A stretch of DNA of 47,793 nucleotides from an uncultured Pseudomonadota bacterium. Its GTDB lineage: Bacteria > Bdellovibrionota_B > Oligoflexia > Oligoflexales > CAIMVM01. A model generated the notes under the pieces. It made no database searches. It saw only the letters and a list, made by a program, of their open reading frames with translations, and was not told the DNA's origin. Location: positions 1 through 47,793 of the forward strand of contig CAIMVM010000088.1 of the NCBI GenBank assembly GCA_903844895.1. The letters run 5' to 3'. Below are positions 17,604-26,216 of this stretch, piece after piece; within the stretch, counting starts at the first letter, position 1; every line of letters begins with the position of its first letter. The position numbers were made by a program, and so were the translations under genes.

Positions 17604-18508
17604 AGGTTACAGGAACATTTTTAGATGAAATTACTCATGATATTTCGTCGCAAAATTGGAGTGAAGAAGATTGGGCCAAAGACTTTGACGCCATGAAAGA
17701 GGACGGCATCGATACTGTGATTTTAATTCGAGCCGGCTATCGGGAGCGCGCGACGTTTGACTCTAAAGTTCTGAATAGAAACTTCAAAATGATGCCGGCC
17801 TACGAAGATTTGGTAGATCTTTACCTACGCGAAGCCGAGCGAACAGGTATGAAATTCTTTTTTGGAACATATGATTCAGGCGATCTTTGGAATGAGGGTC
17901 ACTACAAAGAGGAAGTGGAAGTCAATAAAGATTTTTGCAGCGAAGTTATGGAAAAATACGGTGATCGACGCGCTTTTTCAGGTTGGTATATTTCCCATGA
18001 AATCAATACATTCTCTGATGGTATGATGGGCGTTTATACAGATCTTTCTGAGCATTTGAAAAAGCTTAAATCCCTACCCATATTGATTTCCCCCTATATC
18101 AAAGGAGTCAAACAGTTTCCTGGCGAAGCCATCAGTCTAGAACATCATATTGAAGAATGGGATCAGGTATTTAGAAGGCTTGAAGGTTTGGTGGACATTG
18201 TGGCCTTCCAAGATGGGCACGTCCCGCTCGAATACCTGCCTGACTACTTGACAGCAAATCGAGAGCTTGCAACAAAACGCGGGATTGAATCCTGGTCCAA
18301 TGTTGAGTCGTTTGATCGCGATGTTCACATTAAGTTCCCGCCCATAGACTTTAGAAAGCTGCGATACAAGATGGAACAAGCAGAAAAAGCTCATATGTCG
18401 AAACTGATCACATTTGAGTACTCGCACTTTATGAGTCCCCACGCAGATCATCCCGCAGCCCGCGCTTTGAACAGAAAGTACCGCAGGTGGCAAAGGAGCC
18501 TAAAATGA
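17600..18508 (+). CDS. DUF4434-type TIM-barrel protein, putative glycosidase
   Basis: The 302-residue protein begins MKVTGTFLDEITHDIS and continues with WAKDFDAMKEDGIDTVILI, the usual opening of the DUF4434/DUF5109 TIM-barrel group related to glycoside hydrolases. Acidic residues at barrel strand ends (FSGWYISHEIN, DIVAFQDGHV, LITFEYSHFM) could be catalytic. There is no signal peptide. Its ATG overlaps the TGA of the mannosidase gene and its own stop overlaps the next start, so translation is coupled on both sides. Context suggests that it trims or recognises the same mannoside. The activity is not established. Confidence 0.75.
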   Translation: MKVTGTFLDEITHDISSQNWSEEDWAKDFDAMKEDGIDTVILIRAGYRERATFDSKVLNRNFKMMPAYEDLVDLYLREAERTGMKFFFGTYDSGDLWNEGHYKEEVEVNKDFCSEVMEKYGDRRAFSGWYISHEINTFSDGMMGVYTDLSEHLKKLKSLPILISPYIKGVKQFPGEAISLEHHIEEWDQVFRRLEGLVDIVAFQDGHVPLEYLPDYLTANRELATKRGIESWSNVESFDRDVHIKFPPIDFRKLRYKMEQAEKAHMSKLITFEYSHFMSPHADHPAARALNRKYRRWQRSLK

Positions 18509-19674
18509 ATTCCCGGAAGATACAGGACCTTCTTAAGGTCTACGAAAATGAACTTTTTAGCCGCGTCATTCCCTTTTGGGAGAAGCATTCTTTAGATATT
18601 CAGCATGGCGGATATTTCAACTGTCTCGACGCTGATGGTACAGTTTATGACAGAACCAAGCACATTTGGCTTCAAGGCCGACAGGTTTGGATGTTTTCAA
18701 AACTCTATAATACGGAAGTCCAAAATCCTGAGTGGTTGAAAATAGCTAAAAGCGGCGCGGAGTTTTTAAGAAGGCATGCCATCCTACCTGACGGTCGCGT
18801 GATGTTTTCTTTGTCTGAGGATGGAAAGCCTGTCCAGTACCAACGTAAAATGTATTCCGCCTGTTTCGTTGCTTTGGGTTTTTCCGAGTATGGGAAAGCA
18901 AGTGGAGATTCCTGGTATAGCAATAAAGCTCAGGAGCTTCTTAGGCAGATTTGGCGATGGGCCTTTCATCCAGAGGATCTCAGAGGACCTTCCTTTGAAG
19001 GAGAAACTCCCTCACAAACTCTTGCGGTGCCTATGATACTTCTGAATCTCTTTGAAGAAATTTGTGGTCCAGATATTTCGAAGTGGTCCAAAGAAATCGA
19101 GTTCTGCGTCGAGGAGATGCTGGAACATGTAAATACCCAACAGAAAATGGTTTTTGAAAATGTGGGCCCTAAAGGTGAGCTCCTGGATTCTCCCCAGGGC
19201 AGACTTATAAACCCTGGGCATGCCATCGAAGGAGGCTGGTTCTTGATGCATTGGGCCAAGCGTTTCAATCGTCCTGACTGGAAAAATCATGCCCTGAACA
19301 TGGCAAGATGGTCCCATGAGCTGGGTTGGGATAAAGAGAAGGGCGGATTGTTTTACTTTATCGATGCCAAAGGATTTTCGCCTCTACCTCTTGAATGGAA
19401 TATGAAACTGTGGTGGCCCCATTGTGAGGCTTTGTACGCTCATTTGCTTAATTTTAAAGAGACTGGTGACGCAAGAGACTGGGAGTTATTTTTGACCACC
19501 CACGAGTACACATTTTCCCATTTTCCAGATTCCCAACATGGGGAGTGGTTTGGTTATTTGGACCGCAGTGGTGAGGTTACTCATAGGTTTAAAGGAGGCC
19601 CCTACAAAGGATGCTTCCACGTACCTAGGGCGCTTTGGTTAGTAAAAAGATTGTTAAAGGAGTTTTCGCTATGA
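18505..19674 (+). CDS. AGE-family epimerase (N-acylglucosamine 2-epimerase-like)
   Basis: This is an (alpha/alpha)6-barrel sugar epimerase/isomerase of 389 residues. Family landmarks are HGGYFNCLDADG, KHIWLQGRQVWMFSKLYN, NPGHAIEGGWFLMHWAKRF with the catalytic His, KLWWPHCEALYA with the second His, and YKGCFHVPRALW. AGE enzymes interconvert GlcNAc/ManNAc, cellobiose epimers, or mannose with fructose or glucose. After a mannosidase, conversion of released mannose or a mannose-ended disaccharide is the most natural role. The ATG at 18505 overlaps the preceding TGA and has AAGGAG six bases upstream. Confidence 0.9.
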   Translation: MNSRKIQDLLKVYENELFSRVIPFWEKHSLDIQHGGYFNCLDADGTVYDRTKHIWLQGRQVWMFSKLYNTEVQNPEWLKIAKSGAEFLRRHAILPDGRVMFSLSEDGKPVQYQRKMYSACFVALGFSEYGKASGDSWYSNKAQELLRQIWRWAFHPEDLRGPSFEGETPSQTLAVPMILLNLFEEICGPDISKWSKEIEFCVEEMLEHVNTQQKMVFENVGPKGELLDSPQGRLINPGHAIEGGWFLMHWAKRFNRPDWKNHALNMARWSHELGWDKEKGGLFYFIDAKGFSPLPLEWNMKLWWPHCEALYAHLLNFKETGDARDWELFLTTHEYTFSHFPDSQHGEWFGYLDRSGEVTHRFKGGPYKGCFHVPRALWLVKRLLKEFSL

Positions 19675-21524
19675 GTACCCTAACCTGGATTGACTATATC
19701 ATTATATTGATGTCCATCAGCATAACTCTATGGCTGGGCTTCGCCATGCAAAAAAAGGCATCCAAAGGTATTTCCTCTTTTTTTCTTGGGGATAGAAATA
19801 TTCCATGGTGGGCCCTGGGTGCTTCAGGAATGGCTTCCAATATTGATGTGTCGGGAACCATGGTCATTGTAGCTTTGATTTACGCACTAGGAGCCAAGGC
19901 CCTCTATATTGGCATTCGAGGTGACGTGGTACTTGTCATGGCCTTTTTCATGATTTTTATGGGCAAATGGTCCAGGCGAGCGGGCGTGATGACCATGGCC
20001 GAATGGATGACATTTAGATTTGGGGTTACAAGAGAAGGGCAGACAGCGCGTGCACTAGCTGCCATCAGCCAGTTGGTAGTTCATGTCTGGCTTATTTCCT
20101 ATTTTGCAGTGGGGGGAGGGAAGTTTTTAGCGGAACTTATGGGTATAAATGGTGTTATTTTGGGGATGAGTGCTCCTCAACTGGCCTCTATTCTTCTGAT
20201 TTCTCTGGGCCTTGTTTACACGCTGGCCTCCGGATTTTATGGAGTCGTTTGGACAGATGTTATCCAGGGAGGATTTATCCTTTGTGCGGTCGTATATATT
20301 GTGATTAAGGCCATGAGCTTAGTCCATGTTTCCGACGAATTTATGGTTTCTTTGCCTGCTGGAAAAGACTTCGTTCCTTTTTTGAATCATTTTGAGTCTT
20401 GGTCCAGTATGTGGCCTTCTAAAAATCTTTCTCTTCCTGATACAAGTGACTATGCCAATTACAATCTCTTTGCACTCACTGTTAGTTTTTATGTTTTAAA
20501 AACAATTGTCGAAGGATTAGGCGGTGCTGGGGGCTATATGGGTCAAAGGTATTTTGCGGCCCGCTCCGATCGAGAGGCGGGGTTGCTATCGCTATTTTGG
20601 ATTTTTCTACTTTCATTTAGGTGGCCATTAGTAACGGCATTTGCGCTTCTAGCGCTTGACTACTCAACTCATTACGGTGCTATTTCTGATCCGGAACTTA
20701 TACTTCCGGCAATCATTAACACTTATGTTCCCATTGGTTTTAAAGGACTATTAGTCTCCAGTTTTTTGGCGGCTGCGCTTTCTACCTTTACCGCTATCAT
20801 CAATGCAGGCTCTGCTTACTGGACGAAAGATATCTATCAGGCCTTCATTTCAAAAGACGCGTCTGAAAAAAATCTCGTCAGACAAAGTCGCTGGGCTTCT
20901 CTTTGGATCGTTGTCTTAGGTGTTGCGTTTTCCTTTCCGGTTGTGAATGTGAATGATATTTTTGGTTGGTTAACTCTAGCCTTCGGCCCAAGTCTTTTTA
21001 TACCTTTGGTTCTCCGTTGGTACTGGTGGCGCTTTAACGGTTGGGGGTTTGCTTGGGGCACTCTTCTAGGTATGATCGGAGCCGTTGGGGTTCGCTTCCT
21101 TCCTTTAGGAGGCTTTTTGGACCAAGTCAAAGCGATGCATCTTATGGAAGCTTGGAATTTGTTTGTTCCATCTTTGCTGAGTCTAACGGGTTCTATTCTG
21201 GGTTCTATGCTTACTAACCCAACTGATAAAAGTGTGCTTAAAAACTTCTATTTTAAGACAAAGCCGTTTGGCTTTTGGGGTAAAATCCATGATGAACTCC
21301 CCCTTAAAGATCAATTAGAAATTTCCATCGAAGCAAAACGTGACGTTTTGGGTATTCTTATGGCGGTTCCTTGGCAAATGGCTTTATTTATGACGGGCAT
21401 ACTTTTTGTTATGAAACGTTGGGATCACTTTTCGTTGGCATTGGGAATATCATTGATTTTGACGGTAGGACTTTACTTTGGGTGGTACCGCCATCTGTCA
21501 GATACAACCACGGAACCTAAATAA
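19671..21524 (+). CDS. Sodium:solute symporter (SSS family)
   Basis: This is a polytopic transporter of 617 residues with about 13-14 membrane segments. Typical SSS features include FFLGDRNIPWWALGASGMASNID near residue 35, TMAEWMTFRFG, a SGFYGVVWTDVIQG segment, and AALSTFTAIINAGSAYWTKDIYQ near 380. A sodium gradient would drive uptake of a sugar or glycoside. The ATG overlaps the stop of the epimerase gene, with AAAGGAG upstream. It closes the operon and probably imports the substrate of the mannosidase, which explains why that enzyme has no signal peptide. Specificity is unknown. Confidence 0.92.
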   Translation: MSTLTWIDYIIILMSISITLWLGFAMQKKASKGISSFFLGDRNIPWWALGASGMASNIDVSGTMVIVALIYALGAKALYIGIRGDVVLVMAFFMIFMGKWSRRAGVMTMAEWMTFRFGVTREGQTARALAAISQLVVHVWLISYFAVGGGKFLAELMGINGVILGMSAPQLASILLISLGLVYTLASGFYGVVWTDVIQGGFILCAVVYIVIKAMSLVHVSDEFMVSLPAGKDFVPFLNHFESWSSMWPSKNLSLPDTSDYANYNLFALTVSFYVLKTIVEGLGGAGGYMGQRYFAARSDREAGLLSLFWIFLLSFRWPLVTAFALLALDYSTHYGAISDPELILPAIINTYVPIGFKGLLVSSFLAAALSTFTAIINAGSAYWTKDIYQAFISKDASEKNLVRQSRWASLWIVVLGVAFSFPVVNVNDIFGWLTLAFGPSLFIPLVLRWYWWRFNGWGFAWGTLLGMIGAVGVRFLPLGGFLDQVKAMHLMEAWNLFVPSLLSLTGSILGSMLTNPTDKSVLKNFYFKTKPFGFWGKIHDELPLKDQLEISIEAKRDVLGILMAVPWQMALFMTGILFVMKRWDHFSLALGISLILTVGLYFGWYRHLSDTTTEPK

Positions 21525-21666
21525 GAAAATCGAGGAAGTTTCCAAACTTGTTTGGAATTGCGGGAGGGACGCCCAATTCCCGGATCGAAGTGCAAGTGTA
21601 ATCTGAGTTGCGAGATCTACTTTTAAGGCCAAAAATTCGGATCTCAAAATATTTAAGGAAAAAGGT

Positions 21667-21700
21667 GGCGCGTATTCTCTATAATACTCGCCCCTTTTTT
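21667..21700. terminator. Bidirectional intrinsic terminator
   Basis: The stem GGCG-GTATT (21667-21676, one unpaired C) pairs with AATAC-CGCC (21683-21692, one unpaired T) around a six-base loop, and T6 follows at 21695-21700. On the other strand the stem is followed by a run of five T (complement of 21659-21663). It separates the convergent symporter and arsenosugar genes. A second, T-less hairpin lies at about 21553-21579. Confidence 0.88.
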
Positions 21701-21707
21701 CTGGACT

Positions 21708-22046
21708 CTACATCGCCCCTTTTGATCTGAGTACATTTTGCATTTGTACCCCGTGCACTAAAGTGATGCCTGCCTCCATCGCAGAAACTATATGCAAGGC
21801 TTCGTGCATTTGTTCAGGATTAGAGCCGTTTTCAAGGCAAGCCGTGGTGTAGGCATCAATACAATAAGGACATTGTTTAGCAAATGCCACTGCTAGGGCA
21901 ATAAGGCTCTTTTCTCGTTTAGAAAGAGCTGAATCTGTCCCCGTGACATCATTGTAATAAGCCCAGAATTTATCCATCTTTTCTTTAGCAAAAGTTCCTA
22001 CTTCGCCAAATTTTTTAAGGTCGGAAGATTCGTAATAGTTCGCCAT
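21708..22046 (-). CDS. Arsenosugar-associated AhpD/carboxymuconolactone decarboxylase-like protein
   Basis: This is an all-helical 112-residue protein of the AhpD/CMD superfamily. The redox motif CPYC lies at residues 59-62 within ALAVAFAKQCPYCIDAYT. The position that is His in classical AhpD (CxxCxxxH) is Tyr here, as I recall for the arsenosugar-associated subgroup. The start has GGGGAC upstream. It lies 31 bases downstream of the ArsS-like gene on the same strand. The partnership with ArsS supports the assignment; its chemical role in the pathway is not known. Confidence 0.85.
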   Translation of the reverse strand: MANYYESSDLKKFGEVGTFAKEKMDKFWAYYNDVTGTDSALSKREKSLIALAVAFAKQCPYCIDAYTTACLENGSNPEQMHEALHIVSAMEAGITLVHGVQMQNVLRSKGAM

Positions 22047-22077
22047 AGTGTGTCCCCAAGAAAGTAAATAGCTTATG

Positions 22078-23058
22078 TTAAATTAAACTACCGCCACAAC
22101 TGGAGCCTTCTCCCGCTGTGCAGCCATAACAGTGATTTGCAACTTGAATCTTTCGTTTAGAAAACGTCTCAAAATCAATATCAAAAAGAGTTAAGGGTTT
22201 TTCATTCTTCTTAAAATCCATGTTTAACATTTGATTGAAATCACAATCAAACACCCTTCCGTCATAGCCAACACTCAGCATGTTTCGGCACATAACGCTT
22301 TCTGCCGCGCCCAAGTTAAAGGCTCCATGAAGCTTTTCCATATACTCCTCAAAGGAGCCCAGCTTTTTAAGCTGATAGGCAAAGCGATTTATCGGCATAT
22401 TGGTAATTGCGTAGAGTTTTGAAAATTCTATGTCAAATTTTTGTTTCAATTCTCTCTTGTAGTCATTTTCAAGACTCTTCTGTGAAGCAGGTAAAAAAGG
22501 ACCTACTGGATTGTAAACAAGATCGAGAGTGAGCCCGGTGTCAAGCTTTCCATAACCAAGCTGGTTGAGGACTTGAAGGGATTTAATTGACTTTTGAAAG
22601 ACTCCATCACCTCTTTGCCGATCTGTAAAATACTCTTGGTAGTAGGGGAGAGAGGAGACGATCTCCACACGATGTTCCCTGAAGAACTCAGGGAGATACT
22701 CCATCGATTCACCGGTTAAGGGATGAGGATCCCATGTGACTGTGAGATTGTGTCTCACTATGACCCGGCGACGAAGGCGGGAGACTTCGCTCGAAAACCA
22801 CTTAAAATCTGGATGAAGCTCGGGAGCTCCGCCCGTTAAATCAATGGTGGAGACTCTCGTATCAGCTTCTAAAAGAGCTAAGGCTCGCTCTAAAAGACCA
22901 CGAGACATAGCTTCGCGTCGACGAGGTGAGGAGTCGACATGACAGTGAGTACAAGCTTGATTGCACATTTTAGTCAGATTGAGTTGCAGTGTATCTATGG
23001 TTTTAGGGGAAAAATCAATTTTTGTATTTTCTATTTTAGTTGAAAAATCGGTGATCAT
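22078..23058 (-). CDS. arsS: ArsS-type radical SAM protein (arsenosugar biosynthesis)
   Basis: This is a radical S-adenosylmethionine enzyme of 326 residues. LNLTKMCNQACTHCHVD places the 4Fe-4S cysteines at 32, 36 and 39. TIDLTGGAPELHPDF is the SAM-binding GGE-like motif. The C-terminus, HCYGCTAGEGSSCGGS, is the Cys-rich SPASM-like tail characteristic of ArsS. ArsS forms the carbon-arsenic bond between the adenosyl group and methylated arsenic. I chose the ATG at 23058, which has GGAAAG upstream; an upstream ORF extension is unlike the family. No arsM methyltransferase is adjacent. It is cotranscribed with the AhpD-like gene. Confidence 0.9.
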   Translation of the reverse strand: MITDFSTKIENTKIDFSPKTIDTLQLNLTKMCNQACTHCHVDSSPRRREAMSRGLLERALALLEADTRVSTIDLTGGAPELHPDFKWFSSEVSRLRRRVIVRHNLTVTWDPHPLTGESMEYLPEFFREHRVEIVSSLPYYQEYFTDRQRGDGVFQKSIKSLQVLNQLGYGKLDTGLTLDLVYNPVGPFLPASQKSLENDYKRELKQKFDIEFSKLYAITNMPINRFAYQLKKLGSFEEYMEKLHGAFNLGAAESVMCRNMLSVGYDGRVFDCDFNQMLNMDFKKNEKPLTLFDIDFETFSKRKIQVANHCYGCTAGEGSSCGGSLI

Positions 23059-23209
23059 CGGTCTCTTTCCGGTCAGCGTGTATAGGTTATAGGGGATTGT
23101 TGTTTGTTTTTTCTGCCAATGCAATTGTATTCGTCAAATAGGGCTTTCAGATAGACCTATTGAATACAGCTAATTGAGACGCCTATATCGGCTTATCTAT
23201 CGGTAATGA

Positions 23210-23776
23210 TTAGGAAACTTTGATGTTCTGGAAATGGGTGGTTTTATTGCCAAAAGTCTTATAAATCCTCACCCCGGAAAGTCGAATGCCGAGTCTCATG
23301 GATTCTTCATCTCTAAAAACTTCTGGAGTGGGACCAGTGTAGGCTTCCAGTTCTTCCTGATCTTGGAAAGGGTAATGTTCGGGGAAAGCGAGACTTAGAA
23401 GCCTATAGAGTGAGTTTCCTTTCAGAAGCTCCAGTAGGCGCTGCTAATTCAGCGGAGACTCGTGGCAGATGCCAGGCCGGATATCCGTAACGATTGTAGA
23501 GATGCACACTCACGGAATCTGAAGCCTATAGTTTCGAGAGACAAATTTTTACATCGTATAGGGATTTTCAAGCTTCGAGGTGTCTTTTCATGCTTTTCTT
23601 TGTCGACATAACCATTTCTCAGGGAATCTTTACCAAGGGCTAGGACAGGGCCGCCAGCAAAAATCAAACCTAACCCTATGGAAAGCGCATAGGCATCCTG
23701 AACGACGAAGCATTGTAATTTCCTGTGATTGAAGGGAAGTAAAACGTTTGGGCCATAAGCGACCGATCAGTTTCAT
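23210..23776 (-). pseudogene. Decayed gene with at least two frame breaks
   Basis: Three overlapping open stretches on the minus strand are each protein-like but lie in different frames. The N-terminal part (23449-23766) contains ALSIGLGLIFAGGPVLALG, which resembles a signal peptide. The middle part contains VHLYNRYGYPAWHLPRV and stops at 23403. The C-terminal part (23210-23443) contains YPFQDQEELEAYTGPTPEVF and MRLGIRLSGVRIYKTFG. A possible original ATG is at 23776 without a binding site. The simplest reading is a frameshifted exported protein gene. The family is not recognised. The rest of the gap (23059-23209, 23777-23986) shows nothing further. Confidence 0.45.
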
Positions 23777-23986
23777 GACGAACGTGCGTGCAGTTTGTCA
23801 AGTTTATTGACTTGTCTCTCGGAGGTTGCGGATTCGGTAACATACCCGAAACCTTCCACGGTCTATTTTTGCGATGCGCTTCATCTGGGTTTTATGACAA
23901 ACGAATTTAAAAAGCCCCTTGACTGCAGATGCCAGACAAGAACGCAGTTTTCAGTAGTAATTTAAGAGGAATACTGTTCAAACGAT

Positions 23987-25402
23987 TTAGGAAACAATGT
24001 CTGCACTATGGGAAGTGTCCTTAAAACCTTGTTTTTGTAGCAGACGTTGGCATGTCTCTCGGAGTTTTAGGCTCAAATCAACGCCTTCTTTTAGCATTTC
24101 GGCAATGTCATCCACCGTGTCGACGTCAGTTAGGGTCTCTAGGAAAGCTGGAGTGCTAGGCAGGGATTCACAGAGTTTATGAAAGGTATCAGGATCCGAC
24201 CATGGCGTTGACTTCCAAACCCTTCTCTCTAGGGGTTCTTTGCCGCCAAAGAGCCAAAACCCTCCGTCACTAGCAGGCCCTATGACATAATCTTGAGCGT
24301 CTAAATAAGTGCTCGCTTTTTCAAAGTGGGCCTTACTAATTTGTGGCGCATCAGATCCAATGAGGATCACCCGACCAAATTGGGTGATTAATTTCGAATA
24401 AACATGATGGATTTTGTCACCAAGGTCACCGTCCGATTGTATTATTCTGGAAAAACTGCGCCATTCCTTAAAATAGTAGGCATCGGCTTCTGATATCGCC
24501 CAGTAGATAGTTACATTCTTGAGCCCACCGAGAGTTTTTGAGATTTCACTTAATGCTTGTCGTTGAAAGTTTTCCGCTTCTTTAAGCCCAATGCTCCGCG
24601 ACAGGCGTGTTTTCATGTGAGAAAGTCCGGGCGTCTTTACAAAAACGGCAACTGCAGTTGTTTTTTTTGTTTTCGAAAAGATACTTTGGATCATATAGGG
24701 TAGGGCTTGCTTCCAGGTAAGGTAGAAAAAACGTGTTGTTGTGGCAAGCCAGCCTTGATGTCTATAGCGACGTGAACTCGTGGTTATTTTATATCCAATT
24801 GGCCGCAGCGACAAACCATAAGCTTTTGCGCGCCAAATCAAATCATGCCCTTCTCCGTAAGGGACAGATGTGGAAAAGCCTCCTAACTTGCGAAAGTTTT
24901 CTTTTGAGATAAAAAGTCCTTGGTCTTCAAAAGGCATTTTGAATACAGAAGATCGAAAGTTTGCGCCTATGGCGTTGAGATGGCAGAGAAGGGGGCCATC
25001 TCGGTCAAAGAAAAGGCGACCATAGCCTATCGAGTCAGGCGCCTGTTCCGCAAATGTTAAGACTTTACGAAGAGCGTCATCATCTAAATAAGAATCAGCA
25101 TGTAAAAACCAAAAAAACTTGGCTTGAGATAGTTGTGAGGCGGAGTTTAGCTGGCGGGCGCGTCCCTGAGGGGCAGAGATCCATTGAAGTTTATTGTGAT
25201 CCCACAAGGGATCAAAAGGAGTGTTGTTCAGGATCTTCTTGGCGTCGTCGTGAGAAATGGCCATGCCTTGTTGATGGGGGCTGGGTTGGCCGATGGACAG
25301 GGAGATCCTAACAGGCCAGCTGGAAATAATATCTAAGAGGCCTCGAAGCTTATCTTCGGCCGGCAAAACTGGGATGATGATTTCAATATCTATTGGGGAC
25401 AT
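23987..25402 (-). CDS. Fused TIGR04283-TIGR04282 arsenosugar glycosyltransferase
   Basis: Two enzymes are joined in one chain of about 471 residues. Residues 1-235 are a GT2-type TIGR04283 domain with APQGRARQLNSASQ, FFWFLHADSY and PFEDQGLFISKENFRKLGGF. Residues about 245-440 are a TIGR04282/DUF2064 domain with AVFVKTPGLSHMKTRLSRSI, ILIGSDAPQI and IGPASDGGFWLFG. These two families are usually separate neighbouring genes in arsenosugar clusters, where they are proposed to build the glycosyl part. The ATG at 25402 lacks a ribosome binding site; a TTG at 25456 is an alternative start. It diverges from the histidine-rich lipoprotein gene. Confidence 0.88.
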   Translation of the reverse strand: MSPIDIEIIIPVLPAEDKLRGLLDIISSWPVRISLSIGQPSPHQQGMAISHDDAKKILNNTPFDPLWDHNKLQWISAPQGRARQLNSASQLSQAKFFWFLHADSYLDDDALRKVLTFAEQAPDSIGYGRLFFDRDGPLLCHLNAIGANFRSSVFKMPFEDQGLFISKENFRKLGGFSTSVPYGEGHDLIWRAKAYGLSLRPIGYKITTSSRRYRHQGWLATTTRFFYLTWKQALPYMIQSIFSKTKKTTAVAVFVKTPGLSHMKTRLSRSIGLKEAENFQRQALSEISKTLGGLKNVTIYWAISEADAYYFKEWRSFSRIIQSDGDLGDKIHHVYSKLITQFGRVILIGSDAPQISKAHFEKASTYLDAQDYVIGPASDGGFWLFGGKEPLERRVWKSTPWSDPDTFHKLCESLPSTPAFLETLTDVDTVDDIAEMLKEGVDLSLKLRETCQRLLQKQGFKDTSHSADIVS

Positions 25403-25506
25403 AGGACAATTTAGAAACCTTATTTTTTCCAACAGGCTAGATTTCGATTGAGACAATTGTCATTCAAACGTATAATTGCGAAATTGTCCAGCTGAAGGAG
25501 TTTGAA

Positions 25507-26202
25507 TTGAAGTCTTTTACATTTTTGTTTTTCCTACAATTTCTGGCCTGTACCCATAGCAGTGAGCAAGTTTTAGAAGCTAATAATGGGCCAGCGCAAG
25601 CCCCTTCCATGGAATCGTCTTCAAATGCCAGCCCAAATGAAGTTAAAGAAGCAACTTCTCCTATGAAGGCGAAGGAATCAAAACATGAGAGGCACCACCA
25701 CTCTTCCAACCACTCTTCCCACCACCACTCATCCCACCACCACTCATCCCACCATGAGTTTTTTAAGGATGCTCAGTTTGGTGATTTAAAACTCAAGGCC
25801 CATGATTCCCTTTTCTTATCTGGCCAGCCTAGCTTGGCGGCATTAAAGGCCATGAAAGCAGCCAATGTAAAACTCTATATAGATATTAGGCCTAAATCTG
25901 AGGTGAAGCCTGATTTTATTAAAATGGTCGAGTCTCAAGGGATAACCTTTGTGTCTAAAACGGTCTTTTCAAATGACGGGACAGCGGATCTAAAAGCTGT
26001 AGACGCAGTTTTTGCGCTTCATAAAAAAAACCATGACGTAGGACATGTGGTGGGTTGTACGAGTGGTGCCAGAAGTTCCGCTTGGTTTACTCTTCATTTA
26101 ATTAGACATCACAAAATGCCAGTAGACGAGGCTATTGCAGTGGGTAACACAGCTTATCTCGACGCCTCATGGGCTGAAAATATCCGAAAAATGTATAAAT
26201 AG
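25507..26202 (+). CDS. Histidine-rich lipoprotein with Blh/DUF442 phosphatase-like domain
   Basis: The TTG start follows GAAGGAG. Lipobox FLAC makes Cys15 the lipidation site. A linker leads to a His/Ser stretch (about residues 63-83) with twelve histidines, likely to bind metal. Residues about 87-231 form a DUF442/Blh-type tyrosine-phosphatase-like domain (LFLSGQPSLAALKAMKAANV, LYIDIRPKSE) with the active-site loop GCTSGARSS, Cys184-x4-Arg189. In related proteins this domain occurs with sulfur metabolism enzymes; its substrate is unclear. It is followed after 14 bases by a TerC-family gene, which suggests a metal-related role. Confidence 0.82.
   Translation: MKSFTFLFFLQFLACTHSSEQVLEANNGPAQAPSMESSSNASPNEVKEATSPMKAKESKHERHHHSSNHSSHHHSSHHHSSHHEFFKDAQFGDLKLKAHDSLFLSGQPSLAALKAMKAANVKLYIDIRPKSEVKPDFIKMVESQGITFVSKTVFSNDGTADLKAVDAVFALHKKNHDVGHVVGCTSGARSSAWFTLHLIRHHKMPVDEAIAVGNTAYLDASWAENIRKMYK
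25693..25749 (+). repeat. In-frame 15-bp repeat encoding HHHSS
   Basis: Two exact copies of CACCACCACTCATCC lie at 25720-25734 and 25735-25749. They are preceded by a diverged 15-base copy (25693-25707) and a 12-base copy (25708-25719). All lengths are multiples of three, so copy number can change without a frameshift while altering the number of metal-binding histidines. Confidence 0.85.
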
Positions 26203-26216
26203 GGAGTTGCTTTAGC

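Noticed and set aside
19012-19317. 101-codon minus-strand open frame
   Set aside because: It overlaps the AGE epimerase gene completely, including conserved catalytic regions.
21553-21579. GGAATTG/CAATTCC hairpin after the symporter gene
   Set aside because: No T run follows, and a much better terminator lies 90 bases further on.
25693-25749. CRISPR-like repeats
   Set aside because: Units are contiguous without spacers and translate in frame to HHHSS within a lipoprotein; this is a coding repeat.
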